From contig OZ029916.1 in the NCBI GenBank assembly GCA_964023275.1, forward strand, positions 15,729,393-15,793,392: a DNA stretch of 64,000 nt, read 5' to 3'. Every line of letters begins with the position of its first letter. Within the stretch, counting starts at the first letter, position 1. The position numbers and the translations under genes are program-made. Under the pieces are notes generated by a model, which had not been told where the DNA came from, made no database searches, and saw only the letters and a program-made list of their open reading frames with translations. This document shows, piece by piece, positions 1 to 11,930 of the stretch. The stretch comes from Norana najaformis. Its lineage: Eukaryota; Annelida; Clitellata; Crassiclitellata; Hormogastridae.

Positions 1-411
1 ACGAGAGTCCTCAAGTTTATAGAACTTTCATCTCCAGAACAAAAGCAGTGCTTTCAGCTTCAGTAAATGAACAGATGCACTGTAAATTTCATTCGATTTA
101 AACCCAAAAACTTATTGGTCAAAGCCCGACACTTTTCTAATCAGCCACTAGGCTCAGAATTCAAAGCACATATGCAGATGCAAATGCATTTTGAAGTCTG
201 CCACCATGCCAGATTGGACCAAAATTAGCATTTTCTTTTCTGCTCATGAAGATTGTAAGTGGTACTGTAACCATTGGCAATCTGTCTGTTATGCAATTCT
301 GGGTTCTTAGCTCACAGCAGTTCTAATATTCCCATGATGCTAGGGCTGCAAGTTTGCCATTCTATCAAGAATGTTTTAAAGTTTCTGTCATCTCTCAAAT
401 GAAGTTCTTAC

Positions 412-478
412 CTGAGGGTCCATGTATCAGGAGTGACTGCACATTAACCAATTCCGTAAACGCTATTGTGATCATCAG
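412..478 (-). CDS. TXNL1: TXNL1 exon 5 (PITH strand), last exon visible
   Basis: It reads LMITIAFTELVNVQSLLIHG, equivalent to the LLITVAF...PVKLYSMKFQGP stretch of TXNL1. The acceptor is TTTAACAG, the donor GTAAGA, and it ends one base into a Gly codon. No convincing next exon is visible in 1-411. Confidence 0.75.
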
Positions 479-3400
479 CTGTTAAAATTATACACATACG
501 TAATGTACCTATTACCAGTATGCTATGTTTATGCTGTTAAATGTATTATAACTCCTTGGAAAAGACAATTCATATGCTTACTTCGGCACGTATATCAATA
601 TTTTGTGGTACTGGTATCTAATGCAGAAAACATCAATTGATTGCCTGAAAAATTTTACAGGTGTGATCAAATTTCAAAGCACCAACACAATAAGAGAGAA
701 AAATCCATCATCCATTCAGAACATAATGATTTTCACATATTAAACTTCTCTCTCTTCTCTCTACCTCTGTGCTTGCCAATGAAGTTACCCACAGTGCCAA
801 ACTGCTACACACAGTGCTGCCAATGTCAGCATTTAGCAGGAAACTACACATTACTCTGAAAACTGTTTTCCATCACTTTACCTTAGAACTGGACTCTGAC
901 TCCAGGTAGCCACGTGTCGTGAGAGCATTTTCAAGAGCATGTTCCTGAGACTCATTCAGACATTCACACTTGCCCATGTCAATAAATGAAGCCAGGCTGA
1001 CCTGAAACAAAACAAACTACTGACAGAAATAATTTTTTAAATTCTTCAACTTCATTTTATTTTTGTTGACATACACGTATTTATTAAATAACCTATATGC
1101 ATTCAGATATTTACATCCCTTCTTTTCAGTGAATATCCTCAGCTGACCCTCAGCATAAAGAAATTCTTTCAAGTTTTTTGCTTAACTACTTCTTTCATCA
1201 TCATTTTCAGTAGTACAATTATTGCTAAAAACATAATCAGTAAATTACATGCTTATCAGTCACTGTTGCAAGATCATGTTTATCAGTCATTGTAGCAAGA
1301 TCTTCTTTGTTCTCCGAGTACCACTTCTCGATTTTATCTTCAAGCACCTGTACATCGCCTCCACAATAACCATCCAGTTTGACTAGATGGCGAATGAAGA
1401 AGAAAGATGGAAGGCATTTAACTTTGTGTGAAATTGCTGTATCCTGTTGAAAAAAAAACATAGGCATACTGCTTGACATTGCTCAAGAAACACTTTCAGC
1501 TTAAACTGGACAAATTTTAGATCTGTTAACTAGCAACTTCTATTGCATTTTACGAAGTTCTTAAAAATACCACTATACTAATTTATGTCTAGATACATAC
1601 ATACCAGTACATACAAACCTACATACATACATTGTTGACAATCAAGGACTGGTGCAAGATGGATGACCACTGGATGTGCACAGGCTGAGCTCACTGGCAC
1701 AGAAGAGAAGCCAATGGAGAAAAATATAGTGATGCATGTGATCGACACCAACAGACAACTGCCTTTATAAAGTCAACTCAGTCTTCCATCCTTCTGGGAT
1801 TTGTAAATGAGTACCAATGCAAGCTGATATTGACTTATTAACTTTGGCACGTTAACAACTGTGTTAGGTAAACTTGTCAACTACTCAGTGAAATACTAAT
1901 TAGGTCAAAGGTTCAAGTGCTTCAACTGTCTCCAAGACCAATCAGTTGTTATAAGCTGAATATTTAAGCAGCGTAAGCAAATGTTCTATCTTTTCAGCTC
2001 AATGTTTTCTTGCAGATGTTTATTTGTAGCATAATCCACATCCTTGCTCCCCCCGTATCAAAATCAGTACTATAAACTCCTGTCTCTTCTCAATACCATA
2101 GTGTGTAATTCTCTCATATGGACTTCAAAGCCACATCTCTCACTGCATTGATACCTTTATCATACACACTTGGACAAATTCCTGTGTTTGAAGGGTTCAT
2201 TTCCATCATGTTTCAGAACTACCTTAGTCACACTCCTACTAACAGAACTGCAGCCTGGAAACCAACAGCTGTCTGAATTTTTGACTAATTTCTAAACTCA
2301 ATAACATAAGATCCACAAATGTCTCTTTCTTACACAGATAAACATGTTTTTCTTCTCCTAACTTCTCCTAACTTCAGTAACTCCAACTCTGACACTTCAT
2401 GGTATCTTCGGTTGCCTCTTGAAAGGTTGACAGACACAGTCTGCCTTGACTGCATTTGCCCCTGTCAACTACCAGTTACTTCTTTCCAGACTGAGTTTTG
2501 GTGTCTGTGGGATTGCCTTTATTAGGTGTCTTCCTACCACTCAGCATGCTAGTTTTGGTGCTACTCGCTTCTATCCTTCTCTTTGCACTGCTGGTGTGCT
2601 GCAGAGATCTGTCTTTAGAGTTAGTTAGTTATCTAAATCCTTAGTATAGCTCCTTTTAAGTACCTCACGAAAGCGCTGCATAAATGGTGTTAAACTTCAT
2701 TAAGAACAAAAGGTACACCAATATGCAAACAGTGCTCAGATAACTAGAAAAGTTATCAGAGCACCGTTTGCAATCATTTACATCCCCATTAGTCAAACAG
2801 CAAATCATATTAGAATATGGCTGTGATTGCACTGGTTATTCAGATTTATGTTGCACTCACTGACTATCCTGTCTGGCTCACAGCAATGCCTGTCGATGTC
2901 TGTATTCCCTACCTTCTCTGCCAAGCATGAACCTTGCAGGTAAGGAGCAGTTTGTGGGTCCAAGCAGCAGATGAAAGCGCTGTTGGCACACAGCAGAAGC
3001 AGTCTCTGGCATGGATCCAGAAGTTTACAGTTAGGGACTAAGTGAAGCTAAATTCTGACAACCTTATTTAGACATTTTTGATGACCTTCATATTGTTTTA
3101 AATTTTTGATGACCTTTTATCTTTTTAGGAAATCTGCATGATCAGCTGCTCCTATGCACTTAGAAAACACAGCGTTTAGGAAAATAAGTATCCCCTGGGA
3201 TGTCGGATCCCAGTGGGGTCAAAATATTTGTGGTAACTGCTGACACAATTCTCATATTCTGACCAGACAAATATTGTAAATCTTGTTTCTATCTTATATG
3301 GCACTGCAACTGCATCAGGTGAGCTCTAAGCAATAACAAGCTGCAAACCACTGCCTGCTCTGTTGTCTGCACCAACCTTGATTGCACAATTCACGTTTTC

Positions 3401-4494
3401 TTGCCAGTATCTTTGATCAGGAACTTAATAGCTTTAAACATCCAAAATTCCTTGGCTTGAGTGGTCCTATGCAAACCTCAAACACATTCCTTGACGCTAC
3501 TCTGTCAGCTGCTTTGGCTTCCTATACAATTTGGGTTAAATTAAAACTGGTGTTGCTTGACTTACAAAATCCTTAGTAAGGGCACTCCTTTCCATCCTAC
3601 CTAACTGCTGCAATCACTTAAAATATTACAATTGTAATTTATTATAATTAATACTATTACATAATCAAAAATTCACTCCATGGCACCTTCCATCTGCCAG
3701 CTTTAGCTGCCTTCCAAGGCACCGGCAGAAAACCTAACATCAGCAAAGACCAGCCATTGTTGATAAATTTTGCTTCAAACACCCTTGAGATAAGATAAGC
3801 TTCTTTGGTTAAAAAATAATAACAAGGGACATTTTCTCTGCAAATGCAAGATCAAGGAGAATTTTATCACTTACTGTACAGTTGTCCACATTCACTTTGA
3901 GAAAAACTGCCAGTGGATAATTTGGTGCAAGGCGCTCAAAGACAGGGCCCATATTTTGACAGTGACTACACCTGTAATACAAAAATTCATGATAAACACA
4001 ATAAAATTTTACCGAATTAAACAACAGAACAAAGAAATTGAAGCAAAACACAACCAAGGATCTCACCCAATAAATTAACTGAAAAATGAGCAGGGTTGAG
4101 GTCGTACAGCCGCTATAGAAAACCATGAACATTTACATTTTTCAAATAAAATAAAGAAAAAGTACTTGTCGAAGGAACATGTCAACACCTTACATTTATT
4201 AAAGGGTGAGAGTTAGTCAACTTGTATACGAAGTGTCCATAAATCGATAGACAACCAAATTTAAAATCAACAAATGAAACGGTAAGTGAAAATATTTGCT
4301 ATAGACATACATATATTCAGATACCTTTAAAAGGAATACAATTTTAGCATATATGAAAGCAAACTTTAAACATATATAGTCAGGCTCAATTACCAATCTG
4401 CATAAAAATCAACAACGACCAATTTTGAAGCAGCCTCTTTCAGATGCTCTTGAAAATCATCATCTTTCTCTACGTGCTTCAAATTCTCCGACAT
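412..4494 (-). CDS. TXNL1: Thioredoxin-like protein 1 (thioredoxin + PITH), 3' end outside window
   Basis: Five exons on the minus strand join in phase: 4494-4394, 3971-3875, 1443-1249, 1001-882 and 478-412, giving about 193 residues. The N-terminal thioredoxin fold shows VVVDFYADW, then the redox site CSHC, the strand AVFLKVNVDNC, and the cis-proline segment KCLPSFFF. The next exon starts a PITH domain (GKCECLNESQEH), followed by LMITIAF. TXNL1 in other animals has this order and about 289 residues, so roughly 100 residues lie beyond position 1. In the family it is a cytosolic thiol-redox protein that associates with the 26S proteasome. The active site is CSHC instead of CGPC. The linker between domains has a tandem duplication, DLATMTDKH/DLATVTDKH. 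The start at 4494 is the first ATG before the conserved fold. Identification is by remembered family similarity; splice joins are inferred. Confidence 0.85.
882..1001 (-). CDS. TXNL1: TXNL1 exon 4 (start of PITH domain)
   Basis: Exactly 40 codons between a TTTCAG acceptor and a GTAAAG donor, phase 0 on both sides. It contains GKCECLNESQEHALENAL, which matches the GCECLNES motif opening the PITH domain of TXNL1. Confidence 0.82.
1080..1085 (-). terminator. AATAAA polyadenylation hexamer inside TXNL1 intron 3
   Basis: AATAAA on the minus strand, about 150 nt past the read-through stop at 1237; a second hexamer lies at 1056-1061. It could end a short thioredoxin-only transcript, but in AT-rich introns such hexamers also occur by chance. 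Confidence 0.3.
1249..1443 (-). CDS. TXNL1: TXNL1 exon 3 (cis-Pro loop, end of thioredoxin fold, linker)
   Basis: After a T-rich tract and CAG acceptor it reads DTAISHKVKCLPSFFF, then the terminal helix VLEDKIEKWYSEN and the duplicated linker DLATxTDKH. The GTAATT donor at 1248 keeps phase 0 into exon 4. If unspliced, the frame adds Val-Ile-Tyr and stops at 1237, giving a 134-residue thioredoxin-only form. Confidence 0.82.
1444..3874 (-). other. TXNL1 intron 2, no gene seen
   Basis: AT-rich intron of 2.4 kb. A degenerate CATA-type simple repeat lies near 1597-1632. Short open frames here match nothing I recognise. Confidence 0.6.
3875..3971 (-). CDS. TXNL1: TXNL1 exon 2 (CSHC redox site)
   Basis: The acceptor is TTACAG, the donor GTAAGT. 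One base completes Trp, then 32 codons carry CSHCQNMGPVFERL and FLKVNVDNCT. Both redox cysteines are present, with Ser-His between them. Confidence 0.88.
4394..4494 (-). CDS. TXNL1: TXNL1 exon 1 (start, thioredoxin beta strand)
   Basis: Starts MSENLKHVEKDDDFQEHL and ends in the strand before the redox site (VVVDFYAD). It ends two bases into the Trp codon at a GTAATT donor, and the first base of exon 2 completes the codon. Confidence 0.85.
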
Positions 4495-4880
4495 TTCTCA
4501 TCTATAAGAAAACCTATAATTCATGAAGCGTCCTCGTAATAACTTTCGACTAAACCGTTTCAATCAACCTAAGTAATCTACGATCTGTTTTTATTAAATA
4601 ACACGGAACTTCAATTTTGCGCACAAGTAGAACAATAAATAATATAATAAAACTTCAACTGCTATGAAATTAGCAGACAAGAGACGTTAAATATGACTTC
4701 GAAAATTTCAAGTGTTTTCATATAGCGCCAAATCAGCGGTTGCGCAACATCTGTAAAAATTGTTCCACGCCATCCACTCATTCATTAATTCTGACATCGA
4801 TACATTTGTTAATCCAGCTCCAAAATTTTATACAGCCAACCGTTTAGAAATGAACGCTAGAATAGATGACTGAGGTCTTT
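4495..4880 (-). promoter_or_regulatory. TXNL1 5' flank (UTR/promoter region)
   Basis: Sequence directly upstream of the TXNL1 start codon, before the first LINE copy. No TATA box or other core element can be named, so the promoter role is inferred from position only. Confidence 0.3.
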
Positions 4881-4903
4881 ATTCTCCTTTGTTTTTGTCG
4901 GTA

Positions 4904-5339
4904 ATCGTAATCGTAATATCGAGATTTCTACAGCGCCCAACGAAAGCTAAGTCGAGGGAACCAGCTTATTCACAGGCGCTCAGTCAAAACAAAATCGACA
5001 GACAAGACGGGTTCGGCTCCAGGTTGCGATCCAAAAGGCAGGCAGAGAGAAAGCGTGGAAGCTACAGTGGGTGGAGTTTAAAATTGAAGCGAGAAGAAAG
5101 ATAAGGGGAGGAGGAAGAACCAGGATAAGATTTCTGGAAAAGAAATGTTTTCAGTCTTGAGTGAAAAACCAATGCAGAAACTGAAAGAGGTGAAGACGTG
5201 TTGGTGAGTTCGTATGATGGATCAGATAATTGTCGTAATTCTGGCGGGAATTTATTCCAGAGGCGTGGGGCAGCTATGGCAACCGGCTCCTCTTCTGCCC
5301 TAACACTTCTCCGGCCTCCCGTCACCTCATCCTTAAAAT

Positions 5340-5361
<22 letters not shown>
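4904..5361 (-). mobile_element. LINE 3' fragment, CR1/L2-like, minus strand
   Basis: On the minus strand the frame contains AIAAPRLWNKFPPELRQL and FHSRLKTFLF, the conserved end of CR1/L2-type reverse transcriptase proteins. It is followed by a 3' UTR ending in CAACGAAAGC...CAGCGCCC and a (TCGTAA)n-like tail. It is 5'-truncated and shares its 3' end with the opposite copy that follows. Confidence 0.7.
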
Positions 5362-5827
<466 letters not shown>

Positions 5828-6041
5828 TGTCGTTGAACACTGTAACTTCATTCGTTCGTTCATTCAATCATTCTGCAGGCTAAAATAGTGCCATTGATCA
5901 ATGGTTCTGCAGCGTGGACGGCGATCATAAAAATGCGGCGACGGCGTTGGAACTGCATTGACGACTGTGTGCACATAGTCTCAGACATGACGAGAATGAG
6001 GTTTCAGGATGGGAGATCACTCTTATGTTTTTGTCTATCTG

Positions 6042-6099
<58 letters not shown>

Positions 6100-6245
6100 T
6101 TTTACAGCGCAACTGTAATAATAATGCTTAAGGCACCAGTCACTGCTGATCGCTGCTAAGCGAAATCGTTGTGCAAGCCCAAAACCATGGTGAGTCCTGT
6201 CAAAAAAGCAAGAATGGAATCCAAGAAGAATCTAGCAGCTACACG
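6042..6245 (-). mobile_element. LINE 3' end with (ATT)n tail, minus strand
   Basis: An AAT tract (about 6042-6097) is followed by AACTTTTACAGCGCAACTG and a stretch that aligns by eye with the minus-strand copy at 24450-24560 (both have CTTAA[GA]GCA[CT]CAGT and GAATCCAAGAAGA). Non-coding 3' piece only. Confidence 0.55.
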
Positions 6246-7504
6246 TCACTTTTAGAGCATATAAAAATTTGAAAAGTCGAGGTCAGTTATATGAGAAACA
6301 GCAGTTTCTTCCTCAAATGCAGATTACGAGTGGAATTGTGTGTACTTTATTACTAGATGGCGTGCTTTGGTATTTGCGTTACATCCCACCTCATAAACTC
6401 TATAATTGTTAGACATGCAGTGTGTTAATGGCGAATTCTTGTGCGAATGCGACAGTGCTCAGAATTTTAGCCAAAAACAAAATAATTAACGTATCAAAGA
6501 TCTGAGCAAATGCAGTTCAAGGTAAACGTGATGTAAAACATTTGCTATATACGTTAGGGGTTAGAGAAACGCCTGCTAAACGCGCAGGTTTGTGGAACGG
6601 GCTGCGCAAAATTTTGCAGCGCATGTGCAACGCAGTAAGCAGCCTATATTTGCGTCACGGAGTCGCGCGTACTTGCCGTATTTTCACCGTGACGCCCACG
6701 TTCGTTGGACCCGCTGAGGACCCACAGATATGCAACAGTTGACCCGAGTAGTACAATGCAGGGCTGCTGTGTGTCCAGTGAACGTGGCTATCTGGGAGCT
6801 GTTTGTTTACAGTATTTGTATTTAATTGTAATAATTCACTTTAAGCACAGTTTTAGCAATAATCAGTTTATTTAATATATTCACAGGAAGGCATGCCATA
6901 ATGTAGCTATGCTTGCATGAGTTTCACAGAAAAACAAAGAGAGACAGAGAGAGAGAGAGACACACACAGAGGCAGACAGAGACAGGGAGAGAGAGAATTA
7001 TATGGTGTCTGTGGAAATGAAAATTATAAATTAGAATTAAAATTGCAGAGTTGGTAAATAGATGAGAAGTTGGAAGTGCTGAGCAGCACTTGAAAATTTG
7101 TGAATCCACCTTTACACATTTGCCTGGCATATATGTCAACAAGATACAATTAGACAAATGGAATTGTGGTGGTTGTAATAGTAAGTAATGCTATGGGAAA
7201 GTGTTGTACATCATGTATTGTTTATTTTTTTCTGTGAAAGATGTAATTTCTTGTTTTAAATTTAAAATTATGATGTTGAGAGATGTTAGTTACTTAGCAT
7301 TACTAAAATCTTGTTTTATGCCACGCACAATTGCGCATATATGCAAAAGCACTATATGGAGTCTAACTGATGGCTTTTCTGCAGTGGATGGATTGATATG
7401 TGTACAACACCGACACATTTTAAAAATTGCCACTCATTTCATAATGCTGACGTGTTTACCAAGTTCAACAGTCATCATAAATGTCAACTTGGAAGAATTT
7501 AAAT
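6246..7504. other. Intergenic, nothing recognised
   Basis: A locally GC-richer stretch near 6560-6740 and a GA/CA simple repeat at about 6930-6995. Open frames here show no motif I know. Confidence 0.5.
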
Positions 7505-7508
7505 TTAA

Positions 7509-8939
7509 CCCTTAGACCACCACAAGTGTAATTTTGCAGCAGTCAGTAACTTTCCTCATTTGTCGAAGGTGCAGATTTGTGATGTTATCGGTGTCCTTAA
7601 TATAAAGCTGATGAATAATAGGGAACAAATATTCACCCATTGTAAATAACTTCATTTAAATAACTATGATAAATATGCTATGATTTTTCCATTTGTTGCT
7701 TTTGTGCGGCAGTTGCCCAGATATTCAGCATCAAAAGTCAGTTTCATTTTTTATTTTGCGTTTATGCGATGGATCGCAATGACGAATGGAAACGAAGTTT
7801 GGTGTAAGATTTTCAGTAATTCAGATCTGGATGAAGAGTTCATTTTTAAGGGTTTCATGCATTCATGGGTAGCAGCACCAACAGTACTCTAAGTAGCATT
7901 CATAATAACAATTTATAGTTTTAAACGTTAATAAAATCGAAGTCAACAACAAATGGCGGGCAATGCTGTGCTGCTTAGACTAGGGTTTTTGCAGGCATCT
8001 GATAAAGGCTGGTTGAAATTTTTTACGAACAGGTTGGCCAGCTCGCTGATGCAATAGGTTTGTCAGTGTTTGATATATTTTCATAGTTTCATAATGAGAA
8101 TCACTGGCCAAGATCGTCCCTGAAGCTAATCAAGATGCCACTATTTACCCAGCAACCAAGCGCTAAGATGGCGATGCCCAGATGTAAACAGGGTTGGGCT
8201 AAACACAGATTTCTCACTTATTTGCTCTAAGGACTTATAAAGTGCTTCTGCAAAAGTTACTGGCCAACATAAGTTTACCTGGATATGCTTGACTTGAGAT
8301 TTACGTTTGCCACACAAGAAGCTGGAGATAACTTTGAAGTCTTTTTTACTTCTAGCTTGTTATACTTTTTTTCTTCTAAATGGCATTGCCATCAGCCCAT
8401 GTAAATAAAATTAATTCTTTGCCTTCTGCCCCTCCAGTTGTTCGACCGCTGCTCATTCATATCAGCGACCACTGGAGTTTTGCATACCACCCGATTGTGA
8501 AGTGAGTGGTGAAGAAAACAATGGTGCATTCAAAAATTGAGGTTTACATAACAAGCCATCCATGACAAAGACAGTTGCCTGAACTCAGGTTTAACTTTTA
8601 CCTGATAATAACTGAAGGAACATTATATATTAATATTATGTATTTATTTAAAACATCAATAGAATATGAAGAGACAATGTAATACATGCTTGTGAACATG
8701 TATGCCACACCATGCTTTTTGACTTGCCATATCTAAAATTGCAGGCACATATGAACAATTAAACAACGTAGGCTTGTTCAAAATTGATTTATAAATGAGT
8801 TTCATGTTTACACTTTAACTCTATCTTCAGTGGTTGCTGAGATATTATGTTTTTGCCCATAAGAGGTGGAATTGGATGAAAACCCAAAAATATATGGTGG
8901 GGCCAGATTGTTGGCTAAAATTATCTGGCGGGCAAAGGG
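7509..8939 (+). mobile_element. piggyBac-like transposon relic A
   Basis: The left end is TTAA (7505-7508) followed by CCCTTAGACCACC. The right end is GGCGGGCAAAGGG followed by TTAT, a one-base change from TTAA. The ends are imperfect inverted repeats (CCCTTaGaCCaCC against CCCTTtGcCCgCC) and TTAA is the target of piggyBac elements. Inside is a decayed coding segment (about 7760-8090) with an acidic part and a GW..FYEQVGQLADAIGLSVFDIFS stretch split by a frameshift, resembling the start of the piggyBac transposase domain. At 1.43 kb it is shorter than an autonomous element. Confidence 0.62.
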
Positions 8940-8943
8940 TTAT

Positions 8944-10278
8944 GTGGTGAAATACAAGAAATTAAGGTTGAATTATGACTAGTGAAATGTATGGGATTTC
9001 AAGGTGAAAAATACAACATAAATGTTGATTTAGGAGAATAGTAAATAAAATTAAGGAAATGATATTTCAGATGTATGTGTTACTGCAAATATTTTGCAGA
9101 ACTTGACCATTCATGTTCTTGTAACTGTTGCAAACTTTTAGCTCATGTTTTAAATTCTCTGTGCTTCACTTGTGAAAAACATGTTTGGAGTTAGCGACAA
9201 TGAGAATGTTCAGGTTTCCTAAGTTGACGCATGGGAAATCTAGTGCTAGTCAGGGTTGAGCATGCTCATTCTTCATATATGGAATTGCACTGGTGTGTTG
9301 CAGTAGTTCTTCTGCATTCTTGTTGACACAGTGAAGGTTAGATTTTACTCAAAAGAGAGAAGTAGACAGGCTTTTTTCACCAAATGGCAAGAAGAGCATA
9401 TTTGTTTTGGGCTGCAATATTAGCTTGGGTTCTGGGTTCACTTTGTGAAGAGTGAATGTAGAAATATAGATAAGAGGGATTTGTTCTGTGATTATAGATT
9501 GTTCTAGGTACATGTTAAATGTAGTAGCTTTTACTGTTGGGCTGTATAATCTGTCTGTGGCTGGAAGGAGTAATCCATCTGGTTTATGTAAACCCATGTT
9601 TGCTGGACATTTGTAAATATATGAGTTCTTTTTAATAGCAGTGGATGATGGTAAGCTACTGTGCATTATAAGTAATTACTAAATATGTTTATGCAGTTTA
9701 TTTCTATTTGTTACAAGTGTATTCTGATCGTGTTGTTCTTTGAATAGTTCTTTAATGTTTAACTGTGATGGGATAGTCCTAAAGCAGCAGATGCATTAAA
9801 GTTAAAATTAACGTGTGAGTTTAAAGCAGCCACTACTTTTGCATCAACAGTTGACAGAATTAAACTAAAATTGAGCATAAAGAGTAGATAGTGCAAATGT
9901 TTATATTTATGCAAAGATCAGATTGAAATGAAACAGTGTTGCTCAGTTTTCATGTGATATTGGTTTATCTGTCCTTTCCATCTGTTTGGTCTTTCCAGTT
10001 GTGGGTGTGTCCTCTGAACTTGGGTGTATGTGAAAAAGGCTAGTGAATTGTAAGAAATCAAATCAGGAATGTAGAAACTTGAGGCTGTTTGAAGCAGGAA
10101 ATTATTTTAAATTTTTGCTTGCCAAGCTAACTTCTTGAGCAGGTTATTTGCTTGGGTTTAACAGTTGTATAATGTATTATATATTCAGTGTATATGTACA
10201 TATGTACTTGAGCATTTATATAGCACCTTTAAAGAACCTAGCATAGGTGCTTCAAAGTGGCTGTATAACAGATCTTTA
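8944..10278. other. Spacer between two inverted transposon relics
   Basis: An AT-rich region. A 105-codon minus-strand frame (9666-9349) matches no known family and is probably chance. At 10200-10262 a short TTTATATAGCACCTTT...GGTGCTTCAAAG segment resembles LINE/SINE 3' tails common in aquatic invertebrates. Confidence 0.45.
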
Positions 10279-11930
10279 CTCTGCCTGCCAGATATTTTTT
10301 GCCAATAATCTGGTCCCCATTAGATATTTTTGGGGTTTTGATCCCATTTCATCTCTAAAGGCAAAAATGTAATATCTCAGCAATCATCAAACATAGAGTT
10401 AAAGTGTAAAAGTTAAATTTTTAATATTAAATTTGAACAAACCTATGTTATTTAATTGTTTGTATATGCCTGTATGTTTTAGAAATGGCAATTCAAAGTG
10501 ATATCTGTGTAGCATATGTGCTGCAAAGCAGAAATGATAATTGCGTTTACATTCTATCAATGTTTTAAATAAATATATGTTACTTATATAAATGTGTTTC
10601 TTTAGTGGTGATGAGTGTGAATAAATGATCTTCATGTTTTTCAGTCATTTGTCAGGTCCAGTACGCCTCTCGTGTTTAGTACAAGTCTTATTATGTCGTG
10701 GTTATATTTTTTCTATCCAGTACCATCTTGGTCTTCCTTTGTTTCTCTTTCCTTGAGATCTTGCATGTAGTGCAGTGTGTGGGATTTGATCAACTTGCAT
10801 TCTTTCCACATGGTCAGACAATTGGAGTATTCACTGAACAACTCTATCCTGCAAAGTTTTTTTAGATATCTAAGAAATGTCTTGTGTCATCATTTCTGAT
10901 TTTTTGTAGTCTTGAAATTCCTGAAATTTCCATGGCCAACTTATATCTGCTGTGAGGAATCTTCTCAGCGGCTTTTGCATTGTTCAGCATTTTGATCCAT
11001 ATAGGAAAATGGGTTGTATCGTGGTCTCGTATGTTCTTACCTTGGTATATTTCCATGCTTCTCCATATCCTGTCCATATTTCCAAGTGCTTGTGAGGCAC
11101 GTTCAAGTCTCCTTTGTGCATCTGTTTCCCTGTTGTTATTGCAGTTATTTGGATTCCAAAATAGACATCTTGATCGACCTGTTGAATAGCTTCTACTTGG
11201 ATACTGATAGTTATTGGTGTTTCTTTGGTTTTTCAGTAGCTATAATCTGGTCACAGTTAAAACTATAGTTGAGGTGACTGTTTTTTCATGGCTGGTTTGG
11301 TATGCAAATCATCATTTTTGAATGCACCATTGCTTTCTTCAATATTTACTTCACAACCTGGGTGGTGAACAAATCTCCAGCAGTAGGATATTAGGTAGGA
11401 GTGGTCGAACTTTACATAAGGTTATGTTTTAGAGGGACAGAAGGCATTGTCATTTAGGTGAAAAGACTGCAAAGTTATCTCTGACTTCTGCTTGGCGTGA
11501 TAGATATTAGGCCAGGCACCTTCTGATAAAGTTGTCTGGTAACTATTGCAGAGGCATTTATACAATCCCTAAAGGAGAAGAAGACCTTGAAATCCACATC
11601 CATCGAGGCATTGATAGCATAGCACTTGGAATGCTGTGGTTGATATGCAGTTATTAGCATAATGATTAGCTTCATTGATGATCTTAGCCAGGTATTTGTT
11701 TAATAAAAGCATGAAAATATATCAAATGTTGACAAAACTATAGTATCAGCAAGTGGACCAACCCTATTTATAAAATTGTTCATCCAGCCTTTATCAAAGG
11801 CTGGCAAAAGCTCATTGTGCTGAAGCAGTGTTGCGTGACCCTGTTTGCTGATATCACTTTCATTATCACTTTCATTATCGGTTGGAAGATCAGGCAATTC
11901 ATTAGCATGAACAAGTACTGTTGGTCCTGC
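10279..11930 (-). mobile_element. piggyBac-like transposon relic B, inverted relative to A
   Basis: The minus-strand sequence aligns by eye with relic A over at least three blocks: the coding start (about 11900-11690), a middle block with AATGGTGCATTCAAAAA (about 11460-11270), and the terminal block (10480-10279) ending CTCTGCCTGCC next to TTTA. The coding block is better preserved than in A: an acidic SDNESDNESD stretch, then FDKGWMNNFINRVGPLADTI, STFDIF and, in a shifted frame, KIINEANHYA, which resembles piggyBac transposase. No 5' terminus was found. A LINE fragment is inserted in the middle. Confidence 0.58.
10650..11230 (-). mobile_element. LINE reverse-transcriptase C-terminal fragment nested in relic B
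   Basis: The minus-strand reading gives YETTIQPIFLYGSKC, ADISWPWKFQGLQKSEMMTQ, then HVERMQVDQIPHTALHARSQ and GKRNKGRPRW. This is the typical downstream part of LINE polyproteins that end with a GHVxRM...RGRPRxRW motif. It has in-frame stops and interrupts alignment between the two transposon relics. Confidence 0.62.

Noticed and set aside
9349..9666. 105-codon minus-strand frame between the transposon relics
   Set aside because: No recognisable motif and no splice or promoter context; length is within chance in AT-rich DNA.
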